NCBI GenBank assembly: GCA_022315425.1
Contig: JAIUPT010000034.1
Location: 620,001 to 684,000, forward strand
From: Pseudevernia furfuracea
Taxonomy: Eukaryota > Ascomycota > Lecanoromycetes > Lecanorales > Parmeliaceae
Length of the DNA: 64,000 nt
Direction of reading: 5' to 3'
Within the stretch, counting starts at the first letter, position 1. Every line of letters begins with the position of its first letter. Below, piece by piece: positions 12,286 to 23,489 of the stretch. The translations under genes and the position numbers were made by a program. The notes under the pieces are model-generated. The model saw only the letters and a program-made list of their open reading frames with translations, was not told the origin of the DNA and made no database searches.

Positions 12286-14351
12286 TTACCAGTCGTCCTC
12301 GTGGTCTTCTTCGTCATCTATGCATATGAAAGTTAGCTTTAGCAGTATTTGGCACAATGAAAAGGTAGAACGTACCGCTTGCGCTGACTTTCTTGTTTCT
12401 TTTACTCAATGCCGCAGCAAGCGCATCCCCTAATCCACCTCCTCCCGAAGGAACTGGCGACGCAGCTCCGCCTGAAGTGCCACCGGATGCTGCACCTGGG
12501 ACTGCAGCAGCGCTACGATCACGCTTTTCCTGTTCGCTAACTTTCTTCAATCGTCCCCCGCCAACGCCGCCACTCGCTCGGATAGAAGCCAATACATCTT
12601 CCTTTCCTCCTACTGGTTCAGGTAAGGATGGAGCGCTAGTAGAGTCTCGATTAGGTGGCAGAGGCGGAGGAGGAGGACCTCCGCCAGATGGCATTGGCGG
12701 CGGCGGTGGGGCACCGGACGAGGGCAGTGGCGGAGGAGGTGGTGCTCCGGATGAGGGCAATGGCGGAGGAGGAGGCGGAGGGGGGCCTCCCAAAGAAGCT
12801 GGAGCACTCGGTACTGGCCTTGGTAGCGTGGGTAGTGGAGGGGGCGGTGGGTTGGCGGATGGGTGCCGTTGTCCAGGCAAAGGAGGTGGAGGAGGCGGAC
12901 CAGCGGATGGGGGTGGTGCCGCTGGACCTTTGGGAGGAAGCGGAGGGGGCGCGGTAGCGCTAGACGGTATAGCATGTCCGTGGCCGCCCTCTCGAGAAGT
13001 ACGTGGGGAGGACTGTAGCGGAGCTCGACTTGGCGGTGGTGGCGGGGCCACCGATGACTTTCTTTCTCCTTGGAAAGGTGGTGGAACGCCAAATTTTGGT
13101 CTTGCATCCGCTTCGTCTTCTATAGGCGTCTTTGGAGGCCTGGGAGGCGGAGGTGGACCGGGATTTGCGACATTCGAGACAGCTCGATTTCGCTTCGGAA
13201 GGCTTGGAGCTGGCACTTGCGCAAACTTGCCAGCGTCTGCAAGTGGCGGCGGTGCCCTAAACTGGTAAGCCGGGCGTGGTGACGGCGTCCTCTCAGGAGA
13301 CCTTGATGGTGACCTTTCCTGATGGGAAGAGACTACGGTCTGATTCTCTTGCCGACTCTTGCGAGAGGGCGGAGGGGCAGGGGGCGGACCTCTTTTTGTA
13401 GAAATGGTACTGCCAGTGTTCTGTGGACTGATGGATTCCAGTCGCCCAGGTGGCGCTCCTGGCAGCGGAGGGGGAGGTGCCTTGACTCGCCGATCATCGC
13501 CGAGGCCATTGGCAGCACCATCGCTGCCCCCAATCGGATTTCCGCTTGCTTTTCGTTGTTCTATATAGTCTTTGATAAAATCAGAATTCTGCTCGATCTG
13601 GTCCTCAGTGATGCCCATCTCCAGCAGCTCGCCCAGTATCCCTCTCCATGATGGATCCACTGTATCCAGCGAGGACGTCCTATCACGACTCGGACTGATC
13701 TGTGCATGACTGAGTTGGGCAGGGTCCCGGGGAGGAATAATAGACTGCGGTGGCGGTTGCGGTTGCGGTATATGTGGAGCCGAGGAGGACCTCTGACCGT
13801 GCAATAAGCTACCAATGGCTCCGAAGCGATGGTGCGATTTTCCATTTGTCACTGCGCCGCCTGCTGGTGGTGTTCCTGAGCCTTGGAATGGCGTTGCTTT
13901 GGTGCCCTTGCTCGCATTCTTTTCTCGGTCGTCCATCTTCTTTTTGAATTGTTTAGCCTCTTTCTCGTCCACAAAGGAAAGACCTGCCAAACAGTCTTCG
14001 AGTTCAAACGAGTGAAAGAAGGTCCTATCCTGGTTGTAGTAGAAAGGATCGTAAATCTCCTGATCCCATACCACGCCGTGATTGGAACCCTAGCTATTAT
14101 TGATACCGTAGTCACACCGAACAGGAGGGCGGGTACCATACTGAAATATCTACCAACTTGATCCAGAAGGTGTTGCCAACCAGATCGTCCGCCAGCACAG
14201 CTGCGCCTTGAAGCCCGGTGTACACCCATTGTTGCTTGTTTGGATAAGCTACGTAAAGCCTAGCCACCGCAGCAGCTTGGATCTTGTTGGCCGACTTAGG
14301 CACCATTCTTTTGATTATTTGCTTATCCGCGTCGGACAGAGCAGAAGGCAT
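12286..14351 (-). CDS. LAS17: WASP homologue Las17, Arp2/3 activator
   Basis: Exons 14142-14351, 12376-14089 and 12286-12317; introns of 52 and 58 bp; about 651 residues. Residues 1-115 are the WH1 (EVH1) domain, with WVYTGLQGAAVL, TFWIKLVDIS and HGVVWDQEIYDPF. A middle region is Ser/Pro-rich. Residues about 290-570 are a long polyproline stretch with many PPPPP runs, the SH3- and profilin-binding part. A WH2 motif follows (DVLASIRASGG..GRLKKV), then a Gly/Ser linker and the terminal acidic tail DDEEDHEDDW, whose Trp should contact Arp2/3. Family role: nucleation of branched actin at endocytic patches. The small last exon supplies almost the whole acidic motif, so correct splicing of the 58-bp intron is essential for activity. 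The gene is divergent from RAD1 across 1.7 kb. Confidence 0.93.
12650..13560. repeat. Low-complexity GGC/GGA-rich tract encoding Las17 polyproline
   Basis: On the plus strand this is a run of GGTGGAGGAGGCGG-like codons. On the coding (minus) strand it is CCT/CCG/CCA repeats. It opens long spurious frames in the other five frames (for example 12393-13268 plus, almost pure Gly), which are not genes. Confidence 0.8.
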
Positions 14352-16046
14352 CGCTGAAGAAGGTATATCCCTGACAGACAGTCATATAGTCCAAAGGGTT
14401 GGCAAATAAGGGCTTCCTAGACGCCTAAGAAGCTATGCGGAAAACGCTGGCTGTGAGAATATGTCTTGGCTTTCAAGGTTTCTAGCTGTTGAAGAGACAG
14501 TCGGCTTGAAAGAATAATGAGTGACGATGGTGAATAACTATGTAGCATTTGAAGTACGATACTTATATACCATAGGCATAAATCTCACAGCGAGGCCTCA
14601 TGAGAGCCACGCCAAGACTCCGCCTCCCGCTCCCGGCCCAACCCAAATCCAACCTGTTCGTGTTGTCCTGCCTTTCTTATTACTGGAGGATACCGTCGAC
14701 AAGCACAACGAAACCATTGGATTAATTACAGTGACATGCTTAGATCCTGGTCCATCTCATATACTTTTGTTCGTCCTGAAGCGTGGTCTGGGGGAGGAAA
14801 AAGGAGCACCGAGCAGCCTATGCAAGTGGTTCTTTCATGTTATGTGCTTAGGAAGCGCAAGAGACATGTATTGATGGGCGAAGTCTTTACTCTGGTGCAA
14901 AGTCCTGGAGCATTTGGCCCCGGTGCAGACAGTTTGGAGTAGGAGAAATCTCGTGGTGATCTGTGAATTACGGTAGGTATCGTTTATGTTTGTCTGTCTG
15001 TCGGGGTGAAGAGTCACGGGATTCCCATGTATTCAACCACATTTCGAAACGAAGTCCTCCAAAAGGAAGCGCAATATGGAATGGAACATAGCAGCTATCT
15101 CGATTTCCGGCCCCTAAGTCAGAAAGTTCCCACTCAGCATCCACCTCCAGTCCAGGCCAGTATGGTCAGCTCGTTCAGGCTCCTTTCAAGAATCATCAAT
15201 CATCCTACCTATCTTCCCGTTGAAGGTGAAAGATACAACCTGTTTCCCCCCCCCCCACGAAGCTCTGTTCTATTTCCGGCGAAAGAGCTGCTACATCCTC
15301 GGAGCCATCAAACGGGGAGAACACCTCTCTCTCTCTCATATACTATATGACTCATACGCTGCAGATAGTGGAATTCGAAACATACTCACAGCAGCAGCTG
15401 CCATAGTGTAATGGTATCATGCCGAGACGCCATCCCTGCGGTATGAGTTGGATTCTTATAATCTTATTGACAGCATATAAGCTTTTTAGCTCAAACGAAG
15501 AGCGCTGGCCCCATGATCCAGAGGTTTGTGGATACAAGTTCACAGGCTAAAGCCTTTTTGGTCCCCCAATCAAATTTGTCCTACACGCCTGCTTGCATTT
15601 AAGGAAGTAATGGAGTCAGGTCTTGGCCAATTTTATGATACAGTGACCAATCTAGTGAGAGGCTTAGCAAAAAGCTCAAGCAGATCGGGATTCAAAGCAA
15701 TGAATAGTTAATCTACCAAAAGTTCAGGAGCAAATACTTTCTCCCAAGTTTGATTATTCATGGATCTACAAATACACGCGATGATCATTATATCTTCCGC
15801 CCAACGTGGCAGGTTGTAGACAATTGGTGACTCAAACGGCAGGCAAATGATATCTTGTACCGAACTGTAATTCGCCAGCTTCCAGAATCTGTAATGTATG
15901 AGGTACTCTACCGAGCTAGTGTTGAATTTATTAGCAATAGACGACCATAGAGCGCGCTCAGCCCTATCACATCATTCCATAGACATCCTTCCGATCTTCC
16001 ACTGTCAACATAATTGGACTCCTACAGAACTCGAGGAGAGATTCAG
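14352..16046. other. 1.7-kb divergent promoter region between LAS17 and RAD1
   Basis: No protein gene is supported. It contains an 11-C homopolymer (15246-15256), a tRNA-Gly-like relic (15397-15474) with a T5 run nearby, and otherwise unremarkable sequence. Given its length it could also hold untranslated exons. Confidence 0.5.
15397..15474 (+). pseudogene. Degenerate tRNA-Gly(CCC)-like sequence
   Basis: The start GCTGCCA can pair with TGACAGC at the end (6 of 7 pairs). TAGTGTAATGGTATCAT is a good A-box/D-arm. TGCCG pairs with CGGTA around a loop containing CCC. ATGAG-TTGGATT-CTTAT resembles a T-arm with one change in the B-box. It is broken: the anticodon loop is too long, the variable loop is missing, and an 8-bp near-duplication (ATTCTTAT AATCTTAT) sits between T-arm and acceptor. 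A T5 run follows at 15483. Read as a decayed tRNA or chance resemblance; confidence is low. Confidence 0.3.
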
Positions 16047-19000
16047 ATGCCCTCCGAAACTGCGAAGGCCCCAGTGAAACTGTCATTACCGCTTGAATAC
16101 CAGCAGGATTGCTTCTCAGAGCTTCGCAACGAGGATGAACTCCTCATACTTGCCCGCGGCCTGGGCTTGTTGCGGGTAGTCACCAATCTACTCCACTCCT
16201 ACGATGCCGTCGGAAACAACCTAGTTGTTGTTGTGGGGGCGGATGAGAGAGAGAATGGGTGGATTGGTGAAGCGCTAGCGGAACATGCTGCCATCAGCAA
16301 GACCCCGGCGGCGAGGGGACTTAGCCAGGTCAATACGGATATGATGACTGTAGGGACGAGGTACATTGCACGCAGGCATTGCTCGAAAGGGAAGAGGGGC
16401 TGATGGACGGTAGGGAGAGAATGTATTCGCAAGGGGGAATATTCAGCATTACGTCCCGAATAATGGTGGTTGACTTATTGTCGAGTACGGTTCCTGGACA
16501 AAAAGAGTAGGGATGAGGCTGACTATCTAGAGCTACTGAACCCTGAAACCGTTACCGGGCTCGTCGTGCTTCATTCGGAGAGGTATGGGAGCCGATTGAA
16601 GTGCTGCTTCAGATCTGACAGTAACCAAGGATCATTGCGACGTCTATCGAAGCCTTCATCATCCGCATCTATCGCCAGATGAATAAGGCCGGCTTCCTCA
16701 AAGCATTCTCGGACAATCCTGAGCCTTTCACGACTGGCTTTGCGCCTCTTGCATCGATGATGCGCAATCTCTTCCTCAGAAAACCTTCTCTTTGGCCGCG
16801 TTTTCATGTCACTGTGGCCAAGTCGCTCGAAGGTCGCAAGAAAGCGGAAGTCATCGAGCTTGAGGTGCCCATGACAGACGGGATGCGAGATATCCAAAAT
16901 GCTATTCTCGAATGTGTCGAAGTCAGCATTGGCGAGCTCCGAAAAGCGGACACAGGGTTGGAATTGGATGACTGGACCCTTGACAGTGCGCTGCACAAGA
17001 GCTTTGATGTAATCGTGAGGAGACAGTTGGATCCGATATGGCATCGAGTGAGCTACAGAACAAGGCAGATCGTGAACGATCTCAGTGTCTTACGAAGTGT
17101 ACTCCATGCGCTCCTCACCTATGATGCGGTCTCATTTAACAAGTACCTGGACACGATTTTGGCTGCCCATCAACCGCCACCGGGCTCGAACCGTCAAAAT
17201 CAATCGCCATGGTTGTTTCTAGACGCGGCTAATACGATCTTTGAGGCCGCGAAGCGCAGAGTGTATACTGGTAAACCTAATAATGGAGAGGTTCCTGAAG
17301 CCTCGGGTGCTGTGCCAGACTCACTGCGTCCCGTACTTGAAGAGCAGCCAAAATGGGCACTGCTCGCCGACATACTCGAGGAGATTGAACGTGATGCATA
17401 TTTCAACCCTGGCATACGAGATGACTCCAATGGGACCATTCTCGTCATGTGCTCGGATCAAGAGACGTGCCGTCAGCTCCGTGAGTATTTGCAGAACATG
17501 CACGTTCGTCCGCAGCAAGCGACTGAAGACGACGAGGTAGACGACGATGCCGAGTTGAAAGCCTCTGCGACGTTCATGATGAGAAGGAAATTGCGGAACT
17601 ATCTCAACTGGAAGAAAGACTTTGCCCGAGTCAGTGCCTCGCTTTTTACAGAGAACCAGAAGGTTCTCGAGGGTTTCACTGATCAGAGAGGTGCCAACGG
17701 ATATCGAGGCAAGGGCCCACCAAACAAGCGGAGAAGGGTCAGAGGTGGCTCGTCTGCAGCTGCCGGTGGCGGCAGACCTGTCAATAGCAGTCTGCAAATG
17801 GCAGAGGACAGAGAGTCCCAAGTAGCAACGCTTTTAGCAGGCATACAACCAACTGACGCGGATGGTGCACAGAAGGATGAAGTCGCGGTAGACTCTTTGG
17901 ATGACATGGAAGACTACTTCGAACTCTACGAGATGAACGACTTAGTAGTCGTTCATCCCTACGATGGTGACATGGACGAGCATGTCCTCGAAGAAGTTCG
18001 ACCGAGATACGTGATCATGTATGAGCCTGACGCTGCATTCATCCGGAGAGTAGAGGTCTATAGGAGTTCACATGATGATCGCAATGTCCGAGTGTACTTT
18101 ATGTATTACGGAGGCTCCGTGGAAGAGCAGCGGTACCTCAGCGCCGTCAGAAGAGAGAAAGATGCCTTCACGAGACTCATCAAAGAAAAAGGGGTATGAA
18201 GCTTTCAGTGTCACGGTCCTCTGATGACTTCGATCGCTAACCGGCTCGCAGAACATGGCCGTAACCATTACACTGGACGGCGCAGCGCCGTCCGATCCAC
18301 AAGAACAATTCCTTCGTACAGTAAACACACGCATTGCAGGCGGTGGACGCCTTGCTGCCACTGCTGAGCCTCCCCGCATTGTCGTCGATGTCCGGGAGTT
18401 CCGCTCTTCTCTCCCTTCCCTTCTGCACGGCCGCTCTAATGTCGTCGTCCCTTGTATGCTCACAGTTGCCGACTATGTGCTCACTCCCAACATATGTATA
18501 GAGCGGAAAAGCGTTCGAGACCTCATTTCCTCCTTCAAGAACGGACGCCTCTTCAATCAGGCAGAAACGATGCTCCAGCACTATCAGTATCCGATGCTCC
18601 TTATTGAGTTCGACCAGAACAAATCATTTACACTCGACACTTTCGGCACCGATCACACCACGACGCTCAGCACAGCCAACAACCCGCAAGACTTGCAGTC
18701 CAAACTCGCCCTTCTTACCCTTGCCTTTCCCCGCCTGAAGATCATCTGGTCATCATCACCATACCAAACCGCGGAGATTTTCGACGAGCTGAAGAAGCAG
18801 CAGGAAGAGCCAGATCCCATCAAAGCGGTGCAGATCGGCCTCATTGCTGGCGAAGATCCAAGCGATCAGAGCTTCAACCAGACGCCGCAAGATATGCTTA
18901 GAGCGGTGCCCGGTATGACCGAGAAGAACCTCTCGCGAATCACCCTTGAAGTTGGGAACTTGGCGGATGTCAGTAATTTGACTGAAGAAGAGCTTGACGT

Positions 19001-19067
19001 GATGATTGGAAAGGAGGCAGGACGGCAAGTTTTCAGATTCTTCAATCGGAGTGTGCTGGAACAATGA
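16047..19067 (+). CDS. RAD1: XPF/Rad1 structure-specific endonuclease catalytic subunit
   Basis: Exons 16047-16360, 16414-16484, 16531-16582, 16630-18193 and 18252-19067 (introns 53, 46, 47 and 58 bp); 938 residues. The N-terminal two thirds are the degenerate helicase-like part (LLILARGLGLLRVVTNLL, VVVVGADERENGWIGEAL, AFSDNPEPFTTGFAPL). The C-terminal nuclease domain carries the catalytic ERKxxxD motif as NICIERKSVRDLISS, with upstream acidic VVDVREFRSSLP. A helix-hairpin-helix domain ends the protein (DMLRAVPGMTEKNLSRIT). Family role: with Rad10/ERCC1 it makes the 5' incision in nucleotide excision repair and acts in single-strand annealing and crosslink repair. All key residues are present. 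The frame of every exon is confirmed by conserved sequence across junctions, for example HSER|IIATSIEAF. It converges on the eIF1A gene 360 bp away. Confidence 0.95.
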
Positions 19068-19427
19068 AAGAAGAATGGCGTGGGTAAGATGACATGACTG
19101 GCGTTCCGCGTTGTGGGAGCCCATGAGCTGAATGCGAAGATAACACCCTGGTCAAAGGGGCAGAACGAAAACAAGATTCACAAATCTATAAGCATTGTAT
19201 TCAGCGTAGCGTCGTGAGGTGGACGGAATGGAAAAGGCCATGTATTCTTGAAAAACCGAAGACCATGCATCGTAAGCTGCCCCATGCAACACGTGACTGT
19301 CTCTTCAAACCATGCTTCGTTTGTCGTCATGACCAGTAAAGGCCGTGTTGCATATGCCTCAAGAGTATGGCATCACTTGAGGAACGCAACCGTGTGAACA
19401 CCAGCATGTATGCACCACCTAGCCCCC
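19068..19427. other. Convergent 3' intergenic spacer
   Basis: Between the stops of RAD1 and the eIF1A gene. It should contain both polyadenylation regions. No further feature is seen. Confidence 0.5.
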
Positions 19428-20077
19428 TCAAATCTCATCAACATCAATGTCCTTGTCGTCGCTGCTGTTGTCCCGGTCTTCGTCGAATTCAACATTGTCA
19501 TCCACACCCTCATGGCCGTACCTGGATCACGACAGATCAGTATCTCTTCGCCCCAACCAACAAGGGTAGCACATACGTATCCGTCTCGTTGATCTTAGCC
19601 GTTTCCGGCAGCTCCCCGTACGCCTTCAGACTTCTCGCCTCATCCGCACTGTACTTGAGAATGACATCCCCCTTCTCGTCTTGGTAGTCTCGGAGGGATA
19701 GAAGTATGATGTCGCCCTGGTTGATCCAGACTTTTTTTCGGAGCTTTCCGCGGATGTGTGCGAGGCGCTTTTCGCCGTCGAAGCAGAGGGCTTCGAGACG
19801 GCCGTTGCCGAGCATTTTTATGACTTGCGCGTATTCTGGCCGAGGTGAGGATGGGATTAAACACAATGAAGCGGTAGAAGAGCGGTGATAAGGGAGGAGG
19901 GAGAAGTACCTTGGCCTTCCTCCTTAAAGGTCAGTTCGCGCTTCTCGTTGTCATTCTCGTTCTTTCCACGACGTCGATTTTTACCACCCTGAGACACGAG
20001 TTAGCCAGATGTTTCTGCCGTTCGTGTTGACTTTGAGCGAGTATACGAGGTCTTACTTTTCCCTTGTTCTTGGGCAT
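19428..20077 (-). CDS. TIF11: Eukaryotic translation initiation factor 1A (eIF1A)
   Basis: Four exons: 20057-20077, 19910-19988, 19577-19835 and 19428-19521 (introns 68, 74 and 55 bp); 150 residues, the normal eIF1A size. The basic N-terminal tail (MPKNKGKGGKNRRRGKNEND) is followed by the OB fold (EYAQVIKMLGNGRLEALCFD, KKVWINQGDIILLSLRDYQ). It ends in an acidic tail (NVEFDEDRDNSSDDKDIDVD). Family role: binds the 40S A site, promotes scanning and start-codon selection with eIF1 and eIF5B; cytosolic and essential. The first exon is only 21 nt, and the first intron falls after MPKNKGK. All splice junctions restore family sequence exactly, so the model is secure. Confidence 0.95.
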
Positions 20078-20344
20078 ATTGATTTCTTCTGGTTGTGGTT
20101 AAAAGTGTTTCTGTCTTGAAAAAAAGACCTGGTGGGACAAGAAGGTATGATGTTTGGTGGGGTGTGGCGGTGGACTCTAAGTAGACAGGACTCTACTTTA
20201 GAGGCGAGCGATAGAGCGGCGGCAGAACCGCCTACTCTAGCGCGATAGAGTACTTGGCAAAGGCTGTTTGCAGTCGTGACTCCGCATTCTGAAGCTACAC
20301 TGAGGGACTTGATATTTCAAGTCATGCTTTGACCTGCTCATGCA

Positions 20345-20869
20345 ATGCATTTCCTCCCCATAAGCTCTCTCACTGTGTGCCGGGTGTCCATGTCCCCAAA
20401 ACACAAGATCTCACACAGCGCCTGCAACATTCTAAACGACCGATCGCATGTTCTCTATCTGCCCACGGAAAAGAGATTCCGGGACATTCAATATGGCCGC
20501 TACGATAGATACCGGGAGGGATTATGGATTGAATTCACAAGCAATCCAATGAGGAAGAAGAGAGTTGTTAGAAGCTGGGCAACTAGGAGAGTTGACCAAG
20601 CTGTCACAGGGGCTCTGAGAATGAGAGGATTCGACAGGAATGGGAAAAGCCTAGCGGATCTAGATGCCAGTACGTTGAAAGGGGAGTATGCACCAGAGGC
20701 TCTAATAGGCACGGTCGAAGTTCATGTTCTGGAAAACAGTATTGAAACGAGCTTCGCCGAGGTGCAGAGGCAGGCAGGGGTGATGGTCGACAAAATTCTG
20801 GAGATATGCGGTCGCTTCCCTCGTAAAAGAAAGTACGGTCGACAGCAAGAACCAGGAACAACACCATAA
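20345..20869 (+). CDS. Hypothetical protein, 174 aa
   Basis: Intronless frame divergent from the eIF1A gene (267 bp). No family recognised. It is basic, with segments LYLPTEKRFRDIQYGRYDRY and RKKRVVRSWATRRVDQAVTG that look like folded, charged helices, and no signal peptide or membrane helix. A second Met at 20390 (MSPKHKIS) may be the true start, giving 159 residues. The opposite-strand frames here are shorter and less protein-like. It could be a lineage-specific gene; a false ORF is not excluded. Confidence 0.5.
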   Translation: MHFLPISSLTVCRVSMSPKHKISHSACNILNDRSHVLYLPTEKRFRDIQYGRYDRYREGLWIEFTSNPMRKKRVVRSWATRRVDQAVTGALRMRGFDRNGKSLADLDASTLKGEYAPEALIGTVEVHVLENSIETSFAEVQRQAGVMVDKILEICGRFPRKRKYGRQQEPGTTP

Positions 20870-21144
20870 GGCGTAATCATTATCGGTCAGTCATCATGGA
20901 GAAGGCTTGGATTCAGAGAATGAAGGAAGATGATCCGTGATCAAATATGCTAGGCAACCTTTTTCGACGCCATCAACACTTCCATGCTATGAATCGTCCA
21001 TCTGGTTGCTTTTCCGAAAGCCTTAGGCCCAAGGTGATGCACCGCTTCGTATCTTCTCTTGGGGTTTCCGTCGCCTACGAAAGCGTCAGCATCACTTTCG
21101 GCAACACCAAAAGACAAACCAACATACGAGAAGGAAGTGTCACC

Positions 21145-21661
21145 TCACTTGTTAAGCTCCTCGGAACGAGCCTTCAACTCCTCCTTGCTAGCCTTTGGTG
21201 GCATGTCTGGGGTGTCATAAAACATTAGACAATATGTTTTCGTTCGCAATGACGGGTTGGCAACATACCGTCCATGTTCATAGGAATCGCAGGACCTTTG
21301 GATTGATGGTCTTGAGCGGACGCTTTGCCTGGAGTATGCTCGTTCTCATGATGCTCTACAAAGTTTCGAGTCAACATTTTCATCTTGGAAATCGGATAAG
21401 ACACGTTGAGGGTCAACAGGGAAAGGCGTTTGTGCTCTCCATCACGCCCCGCGAGTCAACTTGTAGTAACAGGCGGAAGGATTCAGCTGAAAGGCTACCT
21501 ACCATGATCGCTAGCTGTTGATTCGGTCGTCGAGGACGCTGGACCAACGTTATTAAAGCGTGACTTGGGTGAAGGTAAATTGAGGAACGCAACTAACGAT
21601 CCTTAGCTATCTTCTCGTAAATGCCCGAAGGCGCTTCTTCTTCCGCTGGGTGGACAGGCAT
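21145..21661 (-). CDS. Small four-exon hypothetical protein, 82 aa
   Basis: Read by hand: exons 21598-21661, 21503-21538, 21269-21355 and 21145-21206, with introns of 59, 147 and 62 bp. Each has a GT donor (GTTAGT, GTAGGT, GTATGT) and an AG acceptor, with frames kept. The product starts MPVHPAEEEAPSGIYEKIAK, continues through a Ser/Thr then His/Glu stretch and GPAIPMNMDD. It ends with a charged helix, PPKASKEELKARSEELNK. It is hydrophilic and probably disordered, cytosolic or nuclear. I do not recognise it by name, though similar short fungal proteins ending in such a helix are familiar. Because no exon exceeds 90 nt, ordinary ORF searches miss it. The 147-bp second intron is the least certain part. 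Confidence 0.6.
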
Positions 21662-22293
21662 TTTGCAAAAGATGTTGAAAACTGATCAAAGGGATAGGAT
21701 GTGAACGTTTTTAGAGAGGTCAAGGTCGGAAGACGTTGTATGAGTGATAATCCAGGCCTACGTCACGAGGATGGAGGGGTCTGAAATATCCATCAATCTA
21801 CGCGCCACAGCCGCCACCACCCCGCTCTAGATACCCAACAGCTGCACGACAATGACATTGACGCCAAGATCTGATGCTCACAGGAAATATGGACTTGTAT
21901 TGCTGCTTGTCCTGGGCTTCTTCAAACTCGATACCTGTTCGACGAGCCTTGACAGATAACCGTCGTCATTCAATGTAAAGGATTCCATACCCCTGAGAAG
22001 CCTATTTACATTGCTCGTTGTTGTCTTTGTTCCCAAGTCTTGCATTTCTTGGGTCGGGCTCACAGAATGCTCGGCTCATGTCCACTCTTTTCCGGTATTC
22101 TATCGAAATTCCACCGTATCATGCTTGTTGGCCGTCATCCTGGCTCAGCTTTCACTCCAAATGTTTTCAGGACCGTTGCCTTTCCTAAGTTGCATGCTTA
22201 GACCAAGTGCTGTTCCGATATTGGAGATTTATAGGACTTAATTACATGAACCCTGCCATGCTCCCTTCACAATCATTTTTTTCCAATAGCTAA
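21662..22293. other. Intergenic region
   Basis: Holds the 5' flank of the 82-aa gene and the 3' flank of the sulfotransferase-like remnant. Only short unsupported frames are present. Confidence 0.5.
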
Positions 22294-23036
22294 TTACCTG
22301 TTCATCGCCCACCAAATCCCCATCACTGCCACCCCAAGGGTAGTCGCCCGCATGCCCGCTCTCTTTGCCGCTTTGGTAAGCAAGTACCGTCTAATATCCT
22401 CAATCAACACCGCAAACTCCACACCTTCATTGACCCTAGGAAATTTTCCCTCTGGGTGCTTCTACCGCAAGAACTCACACAACGGACCCTACCTATCCTG
22501 CACCTTCCGCTCATGACGGCCCTCGAAAGCTGCATAGTGAGGCTTATAGCTTACGGGCCACCATTCGGCCATACTGTTGTCGAGGACGCAGAGATAATTT
22601 ATGACTGGGTCGTGCAAGAACGCGAAGATGGTGGCACGGAAGGAAGTGTACCAGGAGTCAAGATCGCGGGTTTGCATGATGACTTTTGCTTCCGGGTATG
22701 CGGCGATGAGTTCAGGGGCAAAATGGACGCAGGGGTTGTCCGTCATGGCCTGATCAGAGAGGAAAAACTTTAGGACCTGCCGGTCTAGGAAAACGAGTGG
22801 CAATTTTGAGAGTACTTGGATCTTACCCGAAAATCTCCCAGGAGTTCATCCCAATCTGCTCGGGTGAAGGTGCCTTTGGTGAGGAACTTGGCCTCGTATG
22901 GCCGTTTCCATAACGCGCTGTGTAGAGGGTTTTCAATCCAGGCGAAGTAGTGATAAGCAGTTTGTGTAACCGAGTTGGAGGAGGGCTGTTCGCGCGGCTG
23001 GATGGCGCAGTGAAAACTGTAAGACTTGTTCTTCTT
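22294..23036 (-). pseudogene. Decayed sulfotransferase-family (P-loop, fungal type) gene
   Basis: Minus-strand sequence encodes recognisable pieces of the fungal Sulfotransfer_4-type family. These are YHYFAWIENPLHSALW, EAKFLTKGTFTRADWDELLG, an intron (GTAAGA..TGATCAG), then ELIAAYPEAKVIMQTRDLDS and a C-terminal membrane helix (TTLGVAVMGIWWAMNR). It is broken in at least four places. The P-loop region is lost (TALLQLGYTN sits in a different frame from AYHYFAWI). Sequence is missing before KVQD. TAG stops replace KVQD-GW (a likely TGG to TAG change) and sit after GPLCEFL. The change types include G to A, as RIP or simple decay would give. An alternative is sequencing error, but several independent lesions make that unlikely. 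The family transfers sulfate or related groups to small molecules; the role here is lost. Confidence 0.7.
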
Positions 23037-23489
23037 TCCAAAGTTCGAAGGAGTGATGAGGAAATCAAGCACAGCTGGGTGCTTCTTCTGTATGTGAGAC
23101 ATATAGTATGAAGGAATGGCAGAGGAATGGTTGAAACTGGTAGCATGAGATATTGCATAAGGTACATAATGTCCCCCAACGAGGAAAGCCGAAGCAGAGA
23201 ACACGCATTGGTACGTTACGCTCAGACACGTCCATTGTCAGAGGACGGTGTCGCTGTTGCGATAGTGCAAGTCGGTACGGTAAAATAAAATGAGAAACAA
23301 AGATGGCACTGATTGACCACTAAATTAATGCAACGCAATTGAACTCGTAAAGTTTGTAGACTCTCGAATATGGAAGTCGGAGGATTGTCGAGTTGGTACC
23401 ACTCTGCATGCCTTTGGTCAAAAAGGCCGTTGCAGTCGGCAGTCGGGGTGAGTAATCATGTATTTTACGGTCTATACTTTCTGAACAAC
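23037..23489. other. Intergenic region
   Basis: Between the sulfotransferase remnant and the MSC7 stop. The 5' edge of the pseudogene is ill defined and may extend here; nothing else is seen. Confidence 0.4.

Noticed and set aside
12393..13268. 291-codon plus-strand frame, almost all Gly/Ala/Ser
   Set aside because: It is the complement of the Las17 polyproline coding sequence; composition is forced by CCN codons on the real strand.
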